A stretch of DNA of 64,000 bases from CAVOJV01 sp963696325. Its GTDB lineage: Bacteria > Pseudomonadota > Gammaproteobacteria > Competibacterales > Competibacteraceae. The notes under the pieces are model-generated. The model saw only the letters and a program-made list of their open reading frames with translations, had not been told where the DNA came from and made no database searches. The position numbers were made by a program, and so were the translations under genes. The first letter of the stretch is position 1; the number at the start of each line of letters is the position of its first letter. The stretch lies in the NCBI GenBank assembly GCA_963696325.1, contig CAVOJV010000040.1, positions 1 through 64,000 on the forward strand. Direction: 5' to 3'. This document shows positions 1 to 8,834 of this stretch, piece by piece.

Positions 1-871
1 ACATTCCTCGAGACTTTCGGCCGATGGGGTCTCGATCCCGAGGAACACCTTCCTAAATCCGGCTTCGACCATCAACTCGTACAGCTCGGGATAGTCGGCG
101 AGATTGACCGATGCCTCGGTAAAAAATCCCATCTTCGGCTTCACGCGATCACGCCATGCGACCAATGCCCTCAGCAGTTCTTTGGCATGCTTGCGATGAC
201 CGATGAAATTATCGTCGACGATGAAAACCATGTCCTTCCAGCCGGCGAGCCGCAGCGCCTCGAGTCGCGCACCAGTTGACCTGGCGCCTTGGTTCGGGGA
301 ATGCGGCCATTCATGACGACGATGTCGCAGAACTCGCAATCGAACGGGCAGCCTCGGGAGAATTGCACCGGCATGGCCACGTAGTCGCGCAGATCAATCA
401 GATCCCAGCGCGGCACCGGCGTCCTGTGCACGTCGGGCCAGCCCGGAGCGCGGTAGACGGGCTGCAATGTGCCACACCGCATATCCGCCACGAGTCGCTC
501 GATCACCTCTTGGCCTCACCAAGGACGAAATGGGGGATCTCGGGAAATTCCTGATGTCCGGTGGTGAATAGCGGGCCGCCCGCAACGACGGGCTTGCCAA
601 GCGCTGCACACCGCGTGGCGATCTCGTGCGCTGACTGCTTGTGCACGATCATCCCGCTCATGAAAACGTAGTCGGCCTCGCTTATCTGCTCATCGGTGAG
701 CTCGCAGACATTGAGGTCAAGCAGGCGCAGCGTCCAGTCGTGCGGCAGCATCGCGGCGACGGTGAGCAGGCCGAGCGGCGGAAATGCGCACTTCTTGGAG
801 ACGAATTTCAGCACATGCTTGAAGCTCCAGAAGCTATCGGGATTGCGCGGGTAGACGAGAAGCACGTTCAT
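1..871 (-). pseudogene. B12-binding radical SAM protein, frameshifted partial copy
   Basis: This is a second copy of the intact gene at 24121-25593, cut by the window edge. It starts MNVLLVYPRN and contains the radical SAM cysteine motif CPFDCEFC, but single-base deletions relative to the intact copy break it near 510 (GCCGAAGAGG becomes GCCAAGAGG) and near 265 (GCGAGCTCG becomes GCGACTCG). The rest of the sequence is nearly identical, so the damage is recent or is sequencing error in one copy. It should be regarded as non-functional as written. Confidence 0.85.
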
Positions 872-1093
872 GGCTGCGATCACCTCGATTCGCGTGGCGA
901 TTTCACGACGGACAACCAGCGGATAGACCGTGGGTCCCGCCTTGGGTAAACATCCTAGTAGAGATCATACGAATGTAACACCTACCGTGTTCCCTGACAC
1001 GCGTTCGGATTGTGAGGATGGGGCGTACCGAGACCTCTGGCCAGATTCCGGGAAATTTGGCAGGCGCGGGGCTCCTGTCAACCGGATCAAGAA

Positions 1094-1307
1094 TCATTGC
1101 GGTCGCAAATGCCACTCGCCCAACCACGTCGCATAGGCGTGGTGCAGACTGTGAATGCCGCCAACGTTCTGGATTCCGGCGCGCGCCTTGGCCTGGGTAA
1201 AGGCCTTTTGGATGCTGGTCTCGGTCAGACGCTCTTCGAGTGTGCGACCCGGAAAGAGCCACTCGTGGGGGCAAAACAGGCGCCAATAGGCGCGCAGCTG
1301 TTCCAAC
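1094..1307 (-). pseudogene. Tyrosine recombinase fragment (uninterrupted copy)
   Basis: About 70 residues of a phage-type integrase catalytic domain can be read, with WLFPGRTLEERL and HSLHHAYATWLGEW. The family motif is HxLRHxxATxL; here the catalytic arginine position carries His. The N-terminus is lost at the IS6 terminal repeat (1308) and the C-terminal tyrosine region is absent. The wording resembles the small integrases that travel with IS91-like elements (inference). This is the empty-site version of the fragment split by an IS at 22441. Confidence 0.6.
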
Positions 1308-1492
1308 GGTTGTGTTGCGTTAATTGTCGATAGCCGCAGGCCGGCTATTGTCAGGCGCAATTGGGCGGCCAAGGAATAGAACTGTTCGGCGGCGGATAGT
1401 TTTTGAGTGCCGGCAGAGATCATCTGGCCTTTCTTGATCATGTGCATGAGTTTAATCCCTTGGAGGATCACCCGGGCCGAACGAAAGGACCC
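1308..1492 (-). mobile_element. IS6-family 3' remnant
   Basis: The sequence starts with the terminal repeat GGTTGTGTTGCGTTA and encodes the last residues of an IS6 transposase (MIKKGQMIS...SAAEQFYSLAAQ), clearly related to the intact IS6 elements at 3474 and 53891 but diverged. Only the 3' end survives. The other arm of the duplication has the same remnant at about 22065-22249. Confidence 0.75.
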
Positions 1493-1812
1493 GAAGCCGC
1501 TCCCCTAGTGAAGTTACCACTCCCCTTGCTTCTGGATAATAAAGAAACCCCGCTGGGCGCATTGCGCAAAGCAGGTATTGATACTGGCCAGCGTCAGTCT
1601 ATGGTAAGCTATTGAATTAGAAGACTTCTGAAATTTTCGCGGGTTTGGGCTTAGAACCCCTTATATTGTTAGAATGAAGCAAGACGAGGCACTCACCGAC
1701 CTGGGCTACCCCATCAACTCAGTGAAGCAGGTTGGGCAAAAGCAACACGTTGCGCAACCGACACAGAAAAACAGGTTACGCCCAAATAGAACCTGGTTAT
1801 TCGGAGGTTCTT

Positions 1813-2550
1813 TTGCGAAAAATCTTATTTATATTCTATCAACCATATAAGTGGCTTATTTATCTTCCTTTTCTGATTGTTTCAACACTTGTTTTCAGCA
1901 TAATAGCGATAATTTTATCCACATTGATAAATCAGAAGATTGGAAGTTTTATCGGCGGTGCAGTCTGGGCGCGATTGAACGGTTATATGACGCCAATATT
2001 AGTCAAGGTAATTGGAAAAGAAAATATTGATAAAAATCAATCCTATATTATTGTAGCAAATCATCAGAGCCATTTTGATGTTTTTGTTTTATACGGATGG
2101 ATTGGCATTGATTTTAAATGGGTGCTAAAACAGGAGCTTAGAAAAATTCCAGGGTTAGGGGTAGGTTGTGAAAAGGTTGGGCATATATTTATCGACAGGT
2201 CTAACCCCTCAAAAGCCATCACATCGATCAATACAGCAAAGAAAAAGATTGTAAACGGCACCTCGGTTGTGTTTTTCCCAGAAGGGACAAGGGGAACTTC
2301 AGGAAAAATGGGGAATTTTAAAAAGGGTGCATTTATATTTGCTATCGAAACCGGTGTACCGCTTCTTCCAGTAACTATAATTAATACTGGAAATATTTTG
2401 CCTCCTCATACGTTAAACCTACTTCCTGGTTGGGTTAAGATGGTAATCCATAAAAAGATAGATGTAACAGGATATACTGCGCAGAACATCGATGAGCTTA
2501 TGAGCAAAGCTAGAAATGCCATTCTGGCGGGGTTGGATGAATATTCGTAA
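1813..2550 (+). CDS. plsC: 1-acyl-sn-glycerol-3-phosphate acyltransferase (PlsC family)
   Basis: The enzyme transfers an acyl chain to lysophosphatidate to make phosphatidate at the inner membrane. The 245-residue protein has a hydrophobic N-terminus (about residues 10-45), the acyltransferase motif NHQSHFD and the FPEGTRG motif, the two blocks that define the family. I chose the TTG at 1813 because GGAGG lies five bases before it and the family usually begins MRKILF...; a longer reading from 1732 exists but lacks a ribosome site. The gene is much more AT-rich and Lys/Ile-rich than its surroundings, suggesting transfer from another source. Its first ten codons are duplicated at 21744-21714, where IS1634 cuts the copy. 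Confidence 0.88.
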   Translation: MRKILFIFYQPYKWLIYLPFLIVSTLVFSIIAIILSTLINQKIGSFIGGAVWARLNGYMTPILVKVIGKENIDKNQSYIIVANHQSHFDVFVLYGWIGIDFKWVLKQELRKIPGLGVGCEKVGHIFIDRSNPSKAITSINTAKKKIVNGTSVVFFPEGTRGTSGKMGNFKKGAFIFAIETGVPLLPVTIINTGNILPPHTLNLLPGWVKMVIHKKIDVTGYTAQNIDELMSKARNAILAGLDEYS

Positions 2551-2700
2551 GAAATATTTCGGCCTGTACAATTGAGTGAGCCCTAGGAGCAATCGGGCTT
2601 AGTTTATTAGGGGTTTCTAATTAACGTCTCTGTCTTAAAGAGGTCTTCCTTCACTTTACAATAGCGAGCCCATCCCAAGAAAACTTATGAGGAAGACCCT

Positions 2701-3473
2701 ATGACAGCTGAAGCAATCGATACCTTTTTACAGCATTTTAACGGTGTCATAGAGCCGCGGATCGAGAACGCGAACCGGCGCCACGAGCTGGGCGATAGGC
2801 TGGTGTTGACGATTTTGGCGGTGATTGGTGGCGCGGATGGCTGGACGGCGGTGGAGGAGTTTGGCCACGCTAAGCTGAAGTATTTGAAGCGCTTTCTGAA
2901 GTTGCCGAACGGCATTCCCGCGCACGATACGTTGGGCGATCTGTTTGCGCGCTTGTGCCCGGAGCAACTGCAAGCGGGATTTTTGAGTTGGGTCAATGCG
3001 TTGGTCAGCGTCAGTGACGGTGAGATTGTGGCGATTGACGGCAAGACCTTGCGCCATTCCTACGATGGCGGTGCCGGCCGAGGAGCGATTCATAGGGTGA
3101 GCGCTTGGGCGAGTGCCAATCGCATGGTGCTGGGGCAGGTAAAGGTGGAGGCTAAGAGTAACGAAATCACCGCGATTCCAGCATTATTGCAGCTGTTGCA
3201 TCTGGACGGGGCGATCGTGACGATCGATGCGATGGGCTGTCAGAAGGCGATCGCTGAGCAGATCATCGAAGGCCAGGGGGACTATGTGCTGTCGTTGAAA
3301 GGCAATCAGGGGCAATTGCATGAGGAGGTGGAACTGTTTCTAGAGAGCGCCTATGCCAAGGGCTTTGCCGGCACCGCGCATGATTTTCATGACACGCTGG
3401 ACAAAGACCATGGCCGCCTCGAGGTGCGCCGTTACTGGATCACGGACCAGATTGAGTGGTTGGAACAAAAAGC
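2701..3473 (+). pseudogene. ISAs1-family transposase, 3' truncated
   Basis: The protein has the ISAs1 layout: an N-terminal block with ELGDRLVLTILAVIGGADGW, then IAVDGKT-type IDGKTLRHSYD, then DAMGCQKAIAEQI and DYVLSLKGNQ (DDE catalytic region). It is cut after about 258 residues by the left end of an IS6 element at 3474, losing the last third. The sequence upstream of 2701 probably holds the left end of the element, which I cannot delimit. Confidence 0.85.
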
Positions 3474-4281
3474 GGTTCTGTTGCATTAGCGAAGAGGGCT
3501 CGATTTCGGTAAGCTACGCGCCCACCGAATAGCACCGCGAGCCCCCCATGATCGACTTCAAAGGCCACCGCTTCGAACAAGACATCATTCTTACCAGTGT
3601 CCGTTGGTACCTGGCGTACCCGTTGAGTTATCGGAACCTGGAAGAAATGATGGCGGAGCGCGGCGTCGAGGTCGACCATGCCACGATCTACCGCTGGGTC
3701 CAGAAGTTCACTCCCCAACTGGAAGCGGCTTTCCGGCACGGGAAGAAGCACCCGGTGGGCAACAGCGGGCGAATGGATGAAACGTATATCAAGATTAAGG
3801 GGCAGTGGAAGTACCTGTACCGTGCCGTCGACAAAGAGGGCCAGACCATCGACTTCCTGCTGACTGCCCATCGCGACAAGCAGGCCGCGCGGCGCTTCTT
3901 CAAGAAAGCGGTGCGACAGCACGGTCTCCCGGCCAAGGTCACGATCGACCAAAGCGGGGCCAATACCGCTGCCCTGGAGGTACTCATCGAAGAAACCGGT
4001 AGCACGATCGAGATTCGTCAAAGCAAGTACTTAAACAATCTAGTGGAGCAGGATCATCGAGCAGTCAAACGGAGCGTCCGGCCGATGCTGGGATTCCAAT
4101 CCTTCCGTTCGGCTCGGGTGACCCTGTCAGGCATCGAACTCATGCCCATGATCAAGAAAGGACAGATGATCACGGTCAACGGGCGGGGTCTATCTGCTGC
4201 CGAGCAGTTCTATTCTTTAGCCGCCTAATTCCGTCCGGAGATTGTCCAATCTCGCCTGTCGGAAAATAACGCAACACAACC
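3474..4281 (+). mobile_element. IS6-family element, type A copy 1 (808 bp)
   Basis: It is bounded by imperfect terminal repeats GGTTCTGTTGCATTA on the left and the complement of GGTTGTGTTGCGTTA on the right. It contains one transposase gene and is practically identical to the copy at 53891-54698, in the same orientation. No 8-bp target duplication is visible (AAAAAAGC-like left flank versus CCTATTTC right flank), consistent with cointegrate or deletion history. Confidence 0.9.
3548..4228 (+). CDS. IS6-family (IS26-like) transposase, type A copy 1
   Basis: This is a 226-residue DDE transposase. An N-terminal HTH region (YRNLEEMMAERGVEVDHATIYRWV) is followed by the first catalytic Asp in RMDETYIKIKGQWKYLYRAVD, the second in VTIDQSGANTAAL and the Glu in NNLVEQDHRAVKRSVRPMLGF. 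Full length for the family. The start follows AGCCCCCC and matches the usual MIDFKG-type beginning. Confidence 0.93.
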   Translation: MIDFKGHRFEQDIILTSVRWYLAYPLSYRNLEEMMAERGVEVDHATIYRWVQKFTPQLEAAFRHGKKHPVGNSGRMDETYIKIKGQWKYLYRAVDKEGQTIDFLLTAHRDKQAARRFFKKAVRQHGLPAKVTIDQSGANTAALEVLIEETGSTIEIRQSKYLNNLVEQDHRAVKRSVRPMLGFQSFRSARVTLSGIELMPMIKKGQMITVNGRGLSAAEQFYSLAA

Positions 4282-4585
4282 CCTATTTCGCTCGGCAAAC
4301 TTCTGACACACCCGAGGGGATTCGCAATGGACTCATGGCCCCTGGCAGGACAGGGATTGACTCAGACAGGTGACGGTGAGCCGAGGGGCTCAAAACGCTT
4401 ACCGTAAATGTTCCGCCAATAACGCCTGGAGCCCCAACGTGGGGCAGGAGCGAATGGAGAAGGTGGTGGCGCGGCGGTGACTGTGGAAGGACAGCGCCCA
4501 TCATTGTCAGAACAGGCTGCCTGCAGGGGCTGATGGTACTGTAATCGCGATGTTTGTGGGCTGAACGGCCGATGTTTTCGGATTG
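4282..4585. other. Intergenic stretch without a recognisable gene
   Basis: Between the right end of IS6 and the end of the HDOD gene. Short open frames exist on the minus strand but none has family features or a convincing start. I see nothing that can be supported here. Confidence 0.5.
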
Positions 4586-6007
4586 CTAAAAATACCCGAT
4601 TGCCTGGACCCAGGTGAGCGCCTCGAAGTACTTGGCGTTGACTTCGTCGATCTCGATCCCGCACCGCGCGGCGGCGGCTTCAATGCGGTCTTGGTCGGAA
4701 GATTCGCAGGCCGCCGCCAGGTTGAGGAATGGCGCGTGAAGTCCCGTGTTGCGCAGGAGCGCCGCTTCGATGGCTTCCGGCAGATTCAACGGCTTGATCG
4801 CTTCGGGCAATGGCATTTGCAGTACCAGGTCGAGCATCGAGAACAGCCCGGTGACGAATAGGCTGTCGCGTTCGCTTTCGGCGAACGCCCGTTCGCCGAT
4901 CAACTCCATGAAACGCCCGCGCGCCAGCGCGTTCTCTTGCAACGCCGCAGTGTAGGGCGAATTCTGAGCCGAACCAAACAGCAGCAGTGTTAGCCAGCGA
5001 TACATTTTCTGCCGGCCCATCAGCACCAGCGCATGTTCGATCGAAGTGATGGTCTGGCGCAAGCCCGAGGCGACGGAGTTGGTGTAACGCAGCAGGCGGT
5101 AGGAAAGCACCGCGTCTTGTTTGAGCAACTGCGCCAGTTCGGTAGTGTCCGCGTCGCACCGCAGGTGATTGAGCAGGTTGCAGATGTGCAGCGTCTGCGG
5201 CTGCGCCTGGTTGCCGGTCCAATCTTCGTGGCGGGTCACGAACGGTCCCTGGAACAGAGCGAAGCCCAGCTTGCGGCACAGCTCGAAGTCGTCGAAACTT
5301 TCCAAGTCCCTGGCAACCAGAAGGGTATCTTGATGCTGACCGAGTTGCTCGGCACACCTTTTCAGGTCGGCGGGGTTGTGATGCGAGGTTCGAAAGATGA
5401 AGTAGTCCGCATGGGGCACCAGCGTCTCGAAATGCACGCCCTCGAAGCATTGTTCCAGCGCGAATTTGAATCCCAGCTTTTTTAGTTCCCGCACTCGTTC
5501 GACGAGTGCATCTGGGGCCGGCCCGTCGGCATCGTTCATGAACGTCACGGTCAGCACAACGCCGTGGCCGGGCAACTGACCGATGAGCGGGTTGGTGAGG
5601 AAGGAGTCGATCACCGTGATGAAGGCCTGCCGGTAGCCTAACAGCTTGTGAATCGAGAATCGCAACAGATTCCGGATTTCCACTTCGTTGTAGACGTGGA
5701 GGATGCGCCGGCTTTGCGCGCGCACCCGGTCGCGGATGCCACTGCACAGCATAAACTCGTAGCCAATCACGCGCTGCTCGCGGTCGAGCACGGCCTCGCG
5801 GCAAAGGGCCGAGCGGTCGGCGACGCCTTCGGGGCGATTGCCGAGCTGTTCGGCGGGTAGCGGGGACGCGATGGCGGCGCTCGTGTCCTTGACGGGCGCC
5901 AACTCGTCGAGTACCTGATCGTGTTTCTCGACCGGGCGGGATCGCCGGTCCGGGCGGTTGAACAGAAAAGCAATCAGTCGGCTGAGCATGGTGGAAACGT
6001 GCGTCAT
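4586..6007 (-). CDS. EAL-like/HDOD signalling protein
   Basis: The 473-residue protein has the YuxH-type layout. A degenerate EAL domain (about residues 65-270) reads REAVLDREQRVIGYEFML where catalytic EAL proteins have GYELL and metal ligands, so c-di-GMP hydrolysis is unlikely. An HDOD domain (about 275-430) shows LAQLLKQDAVLSYRLLRY and the ALVLMGRQKMYRWLTL helix. Proteins of this class act as signalling or scaffold components in motility and two-component circuits. I took the ATG at 6007 (MTHVSTML); a TTG nine codons upstream is possible. A perfect hairpin lies just upstream at 6059-6088. Confidence 0.85.
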   Translation of the reverse strand: MTHVSTMLSRLIAFLFNRPDRRSRPVEKHDQVLDELAPVKDTSAAIASPLPAEQLGNRPEGVADRSALCREAVLDREQRVIGYEFMLCSGIRDRVRAQSRRILHVYNEVEIRNLLRFSIHKLLGYRQAFITVIDSFLTNPLIGQLPGHGVVLTVTFMNDADGPAPDALVERVRELKKLGFKFALEQCFEGVHFETLVPHADYFIFRTSHHNPADLKRCAEQLGQHQDTLLVARDLESFDDFELCRKLGFALFQGPFVTRHEDWTGNQAQPQTLHICNLLNHLRCDADTTELAQLLKQDAVLSYRLLRYTNSVASGLRQTITSIEHALVLMGRQKMYRWLTLLLFGSAQNSPYTAALQENALARGRFMELIGERAFAESERDSLFVTGLFSMLDLVLQMPLPEAIKPLNLPEAIEAALLRNTGLHAPFLNLAAACESSDQDRIEAAAARCGIEIDEVNAKYFEALTWVQAIGYF

Positions 6008-6058
6008 CTTTCGAGGGAGGGGTAATTCCAACAAGCATGCTTATCAAGCGCAATAAGA

Positions 6059-6088
6059 CTGCCAAATAGACTAAAGCCTATTTGGCAG
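6059..6088 (-). promoter_or_regulatory. Perfect 11-bp hairpin upstream of the HDOD gene
   Basis: CTGCCAAATAG and its exact complement CTATTTGGCAG are separated by eight bases. It sits about 50 bases before the gene start on the minus strand, in the 5' untranslated or promoter region. It has no clear T-run, so an operator or an RNA stem is as likely as a terminator. Confidence 0.45.
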
Positions 6089-6185
6089 TGACACAAATGT
6101 TTTTAATGTATTGATTTTTAAGCAACATTATCAGTGAATACGGTGGATATCCTATTTGTCACTCCACTTGGTGCTTACCCTTGGA

Positions 6186-6492
6186 GGCTAACGGTAAGGA
6201 TTCGTGCGTAAATGAGTAACATCAGAATTTGCTAATGCAGCGCAGATGTCCCAATTGGAGTCTACGACAAACAGACCAGCACTCTATGTAGGCGCCATGC
6301 GGCTTAGCGGGGCGATGCACGAGAGGGGTTCAATTGGGACAGTCTGAAATACCATCTGCCTATCCAATTACCCCCGTCGCCAGAAGTGCGGGCACCAAGC
6401 GCAAAGGCTCCTCTATGTAGCTGTATTTGTTTGTTTTTCTCAGTTCACATGACTCCTGTTACTCATTTACGAAGCAATCCTTACCGTTAGCC
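6186..6492. repeat. 307-bp stretch bounded by 35-bp inverted repeats (MITE-like)
   Basis: The left arm 6186-6220 begins GGCTAACGGTAAGGATTC and the right arm 6458-6492 is its near-perfect complement (three or four differences), ending at GTTAGCC. The 237 bp between carry no gene. This fits a non-autonomous transposable element or a degraded IS. Part of the arm (TAAGGATT..TTCGTAAATG) recurs at about 29088-29108 beside the toxin-antitoxin cassette. Confidence 0.6.
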
Positions 6493-6752
6493 AGGGTGGG
6501 ACCGCGCGCCCCAACCATTCCGATAAAGGGAATTAGCAGAACTGTTTCGATCCCGGCTTTTTCGATATTTTACGTGTTACGTGTTACGTTATTTTGCCGG
6601 ATCGGCGGTCGTGCCTGTGAGTTTCGGAATTATTTGGCGTACTTTTTTCTGAATTAGGTGGCGCTAAGCCGTCTACGGCGGTTTACCCCCGGGAGGCGTT
6701 GGCGTACTTGGACCGAAGCGGCGCCCTCCCAGTACGTCAGATAATTCCAGAA

Positions 6753-7241
6753 GGGGGCTGTCCATCTGAGAGCGGTTAGGACAGTCTGCGGGCACGCAAC
6801 TACAACTAGTGGGTCGTTTGGTTTGCATGTAGCCATTAATGGGCGGGAGCAAGTAAGCTGATGGCGGAGGAGGTCACCATGTCCCACTGCCCAAAGAACC
6901 CGCTGCGCCCGCTCCTGGAGGAGGAGCGTCGGCAACTGATTCACCTGAGTCGGTGCCAAGCCGCTCCCGCTGGCCAAGTGGCCCGCGCCAAAGCGGCGGC
7001 GCGCGGCTGGAATACCTCCCTAACGCCCTTCATCTAGGGTGGCAAGCGTGCGGCGCGGCGCCAGCGTAAGTGGGAAGACACCATCGCCTAGGCGGTTCCG
7101 GCGCCGTTACTCACTTGTCGTTTTGGTAGCAAGCAGGCGGGTAACTATGGCGATATGCAAACCAAACGACCCACTAGTTGTACGCCCGCCAAAGTTAAGA
7201 CACAATTTGTAGGGGTTACCGCTCTCAGATGGACAGCCCCT
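6753..7241. mobile_element. Outer miniature element with 8-bp target duplication
   Basis: The ends are GGGGCTGTCCATCTGAGAGC and its complement, flanked by the direct repeat TTCCAGAA at 6745-6752 and 7242-7249. Without the inner element at 6810-7173 (plus its 4-bp duplication) it is only 121 bp, mostly palindromic. The 8-bp duplication and GGGGCTGTCC-type end recall IS1595-family ends (inference). It encodes nothing. Confidence 0.75.
6810..7173. mobile_element. 364-bp MITE, copy 1, nested in the outer element
   Basis: The perfect 19-bp terminal repeats TGGGTCGTTTGGTTTGCAT are flanked on each side by CTAG, which looks like a 4-bp target duplication. A second copy of the same length lies at 52768-53131 in the opposite orientation. 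No full transposase is encoded, so mobilisation would be in trans; CTAG duplications are typical of IS701-type transposases, and an IS701 element is present at 27472 (link is inference, since its ends differ). Confidence 0.85.
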
Positions 7242-7771
7242 TTCCAGAAATTGGGCGACAAATAATTCTCAAATTCACAGCCCTCCCCGTAAGGGCGAAG
7301 GCGCGCGCGGCGGCCTCTCCCGATCGGCGGCCGGTTGCAGGGTTAGAAACAGGCGGGTTTCACAATGAAATCGTTCCGGCGTACAAGCGGCGGAACGACT
7401 CACCGGCGACGCTCGCTCGCGACGGGCAAGAACCCGCAAGCCCCGATGGCCTTCGAGGGGCTGGGTTTAATGAGGCACATCTTGCAAAATCAAGGGCTTG
7501 TCGAATCCCACTCGCAGCACCGGTCACCCTGCTCTCGCGCGGCGGCGGGCGATCCTGGCGATGAGAAACCGCCCCCGCGAGCCATTGGCACGGGAATGGC
7601 AATCGGGTTCATGCCGTAGGGCGCGACCGATGTCCATGCGCCCCTGGCGAATCTCCCATCCCAACCCGGAGGGGGGACAGGAGAGGCTTCTACATGAACA
7701 AAACTACCGACACACCCTGGTGGCATGGGATCGGCGCGCGAGCGCCCGCGGCGACGCGGGAGGGAGGCGCC
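7242..7771. other. GC-rich stretch without a supported gene
   Basis: Short open frames exist in several phases but overlap each other and none has recognisable features. The last part (7694-7771) could be a longer N-terminus of the methyltransferase-like gene, but the ribosome site favours the start at 7772. Confidence 0.4.
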
Positions 7772-8395
7772 ATGAAGGCGGGTGACGGGATCGAAGCGCG
7801 GGCGTCCTCTCGGTGCGGGCCGGAAGCGTCCGCTGCGAATCCAGCCCTGCGGTCCGTGGTGCTCAATCTCTGCACGCGGCACGGCGCGCGGCGGATTCTC
7901 TGTATCGGACGAGGTCTTGAAACGCTCGGCCCTTCAATCCAGCAGGCAGGCTATACCGTGTGGGGGATGGACCCCGGCGGACACCGCGCCGCCGATCTTG
8001 CCGAATGCACCTCCGCGAGCCCCGCCGGCGAGACCGGCATGGACCCTGATCTTTCTCGGGGGGAACAGGGCCGTTTCGATATCGCCCTCAGTACGGAATC
8101 GCCCGAACCCTGCTCCGCCCTGGGCGAGCGGGTCCGGCTCGCCGCCCACCAACTCCAGCCGGGCGGCCACTTCCTGCTATCGACCCCTTACCGGGGCTCC
8201 CTGAAAACCCGGGTCATCGATTGGTGCGACCGCTGGCGACCGCGCCGCGATCGGTCGCGCGGTCCGTCGTGGTCGAGGCCGCGCGTGAAGCGCCTGCTGG
8301 AATCCCACGGCTTCGTGCTCGTGGAGTTGATCGGCGTCCGGGATGCTTCCGGGCCATTGAAGACCGTCGTCTGGGTCGCCCGGCAGGGCGGCTGA
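7772..8395 (+). CDS. SAM-dependent methyltransferase-like protein
   Basis: The 207-residue protein has a Rossmann-type outline of UbiG-like class I methyltransferases: a glycine-bearing motif I region (ARRILCIGRGLETLG), an acidic end of strand 2 (VWGMDPGG), and a late HFLLSTPYRG motif as in UbiG-like LLSTPY..., followed by a C-terminal GFVLVELIGV strand. Motif I lacks the full GxGxG pattern, so activity and substrate are uncertain. The ATG at 7772 follows GGGAGGGAGG. A longer start at 7694 is possible. Confidence 0.6.
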   Translation: MKAGDGIEARASSRCGPEASAANPALRSVVLNLCTRHGARRILCIGRGLETLGPSIQQAGYTVWGMDPGGHRAADLAECTSASPAGETGMDPDLSRGEQGRFDIALSTESPEPCSALGERVRLAAHQLQPGGHFLLSTPYRGSLKTRVIDWCDRWRPRRDRSRGPSWSRPRVKRLLESHGFVLVELIGVRDASGPLKTVVWVARQGG

Positions 8396-8412
8396 CCCCA
8401 GGCCGCGAGCGA

Positions 8413-8582
8413 TGGCGGCCCGGGCGGGCGCCGGCCGCCGGACCGACGCCACCCCTCGCTTGAACGTCGGGGCGGCCTGGGTGGACCTCCAGGCCCTGCT
8501 GGGGCATGTCGATCTGGCGACGACGCCGATTGACACCCACATGGACCAGGGCCGCAGGGCGGCGGTGGTGAACAAGCTGTAG
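8413..8582 (+). pseudogene. Tyrosine recombinase C-terminal remnant
   Basis: The frame ends AAWVDLQALLGHVDLATT, PIDTHMDQGRRAAVVNKL and a stop. This is the GHxxxxTT...YTH end of a tyrosine recombinase, but the catalytic Tyr of IYTH is Asp here. Only the last 55 or so codons remain. Confidence 0.6.
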
Positions 8583-8610
8583 GGGCCGGGAACGCTCCGT
8601 GCAAACGGGC

Positions 8611-8696
8611 TTACCAACGAGGCGGCGGGGGTAGCGGGGGCGCTACCACCACCGGCCCGCGATAGCCGTACCCCGGCCGTCCGTAGTAGCCGGGGC
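8611..8696 (-). pseudogene. C-terminal fragment of a Gly/Tyr/Pro-rich secreted-type protein
   Basis: Reading away from the IS6 remnant gives RPGYYGRPGYGYRGPVVVAP, then a proline run, RW and stop. This resembles the tails of small exported Tyr/Pro-rich proteins. The N-terminus is removed at 8697 by the IS6 terminal repeat. Confidence 0.45.
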
Positions 8697-8834
8697 GGTT
8701 CTGTTGCGTTAATTTCTTTCGAGCGCGGTTCGGCTACCCTCACGGGTTTTTAGGCGGCCAATGAATAAAACTGTCGGCGGCGGACAGATTTTGAGTGTCG
8801 CCAGAGACCATCTGGCCTTTCTTGATCATATGCA
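8697..8834 (-). mobile_element. IS6-family 3' remnant
   Basis: It begins with the IS6 terminal repeat GGTTCTGTTGCGTTAAT and encodes a diverged transposase tail (MIKKGQMVSGDTQNLSAAD). It is cut on its other side by the IS1634 insertion, whose target duplication TATGCA occupies 8829-8834. Confidence 0.7.

Larger units (their letters stand above)
1..1827. repeat. Left arm of a large inverted duplication
   Basis: The reverse complement of this stretch matches 21714-24991 almost base for base once the IS at 22441-23866 is removed from the other arm. Base 1 corresponds to about 24991, so the duplication continues off the left edge. Contents in order are a radical SAM gene, an integrase fragment, an IS6 3' remnant and the 5' end of plsC. 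The right arm stops ten codons into plsC, where IS1634 begins. The arms face each other about 20 kb apart, so recombination could invert the segment between them. Confidence 0.9.

Noticed and set aside
1094..1307. Integron integrase IntI as source of the attC cassettes
   Set aside because: The fragment lacks the IntI-specific patch and most of the protein; it looks like another tyrosine recombinase group and has lost its catalytic arginine.
4680..6065. Long 461-codon open frame on the minus strand overlapping the HDOD gene
   Set aside because: It is an Arg/Ala-rich shadow frame of the EAL/HDOD gene (4586-6007), which alone has recognisable domains.
7242..7690. Several short genes in the GC-rich stretch before the methyltransferase
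   Set aside because: Frames on both strands overlap one another, have no ribosome sites and no domain features.
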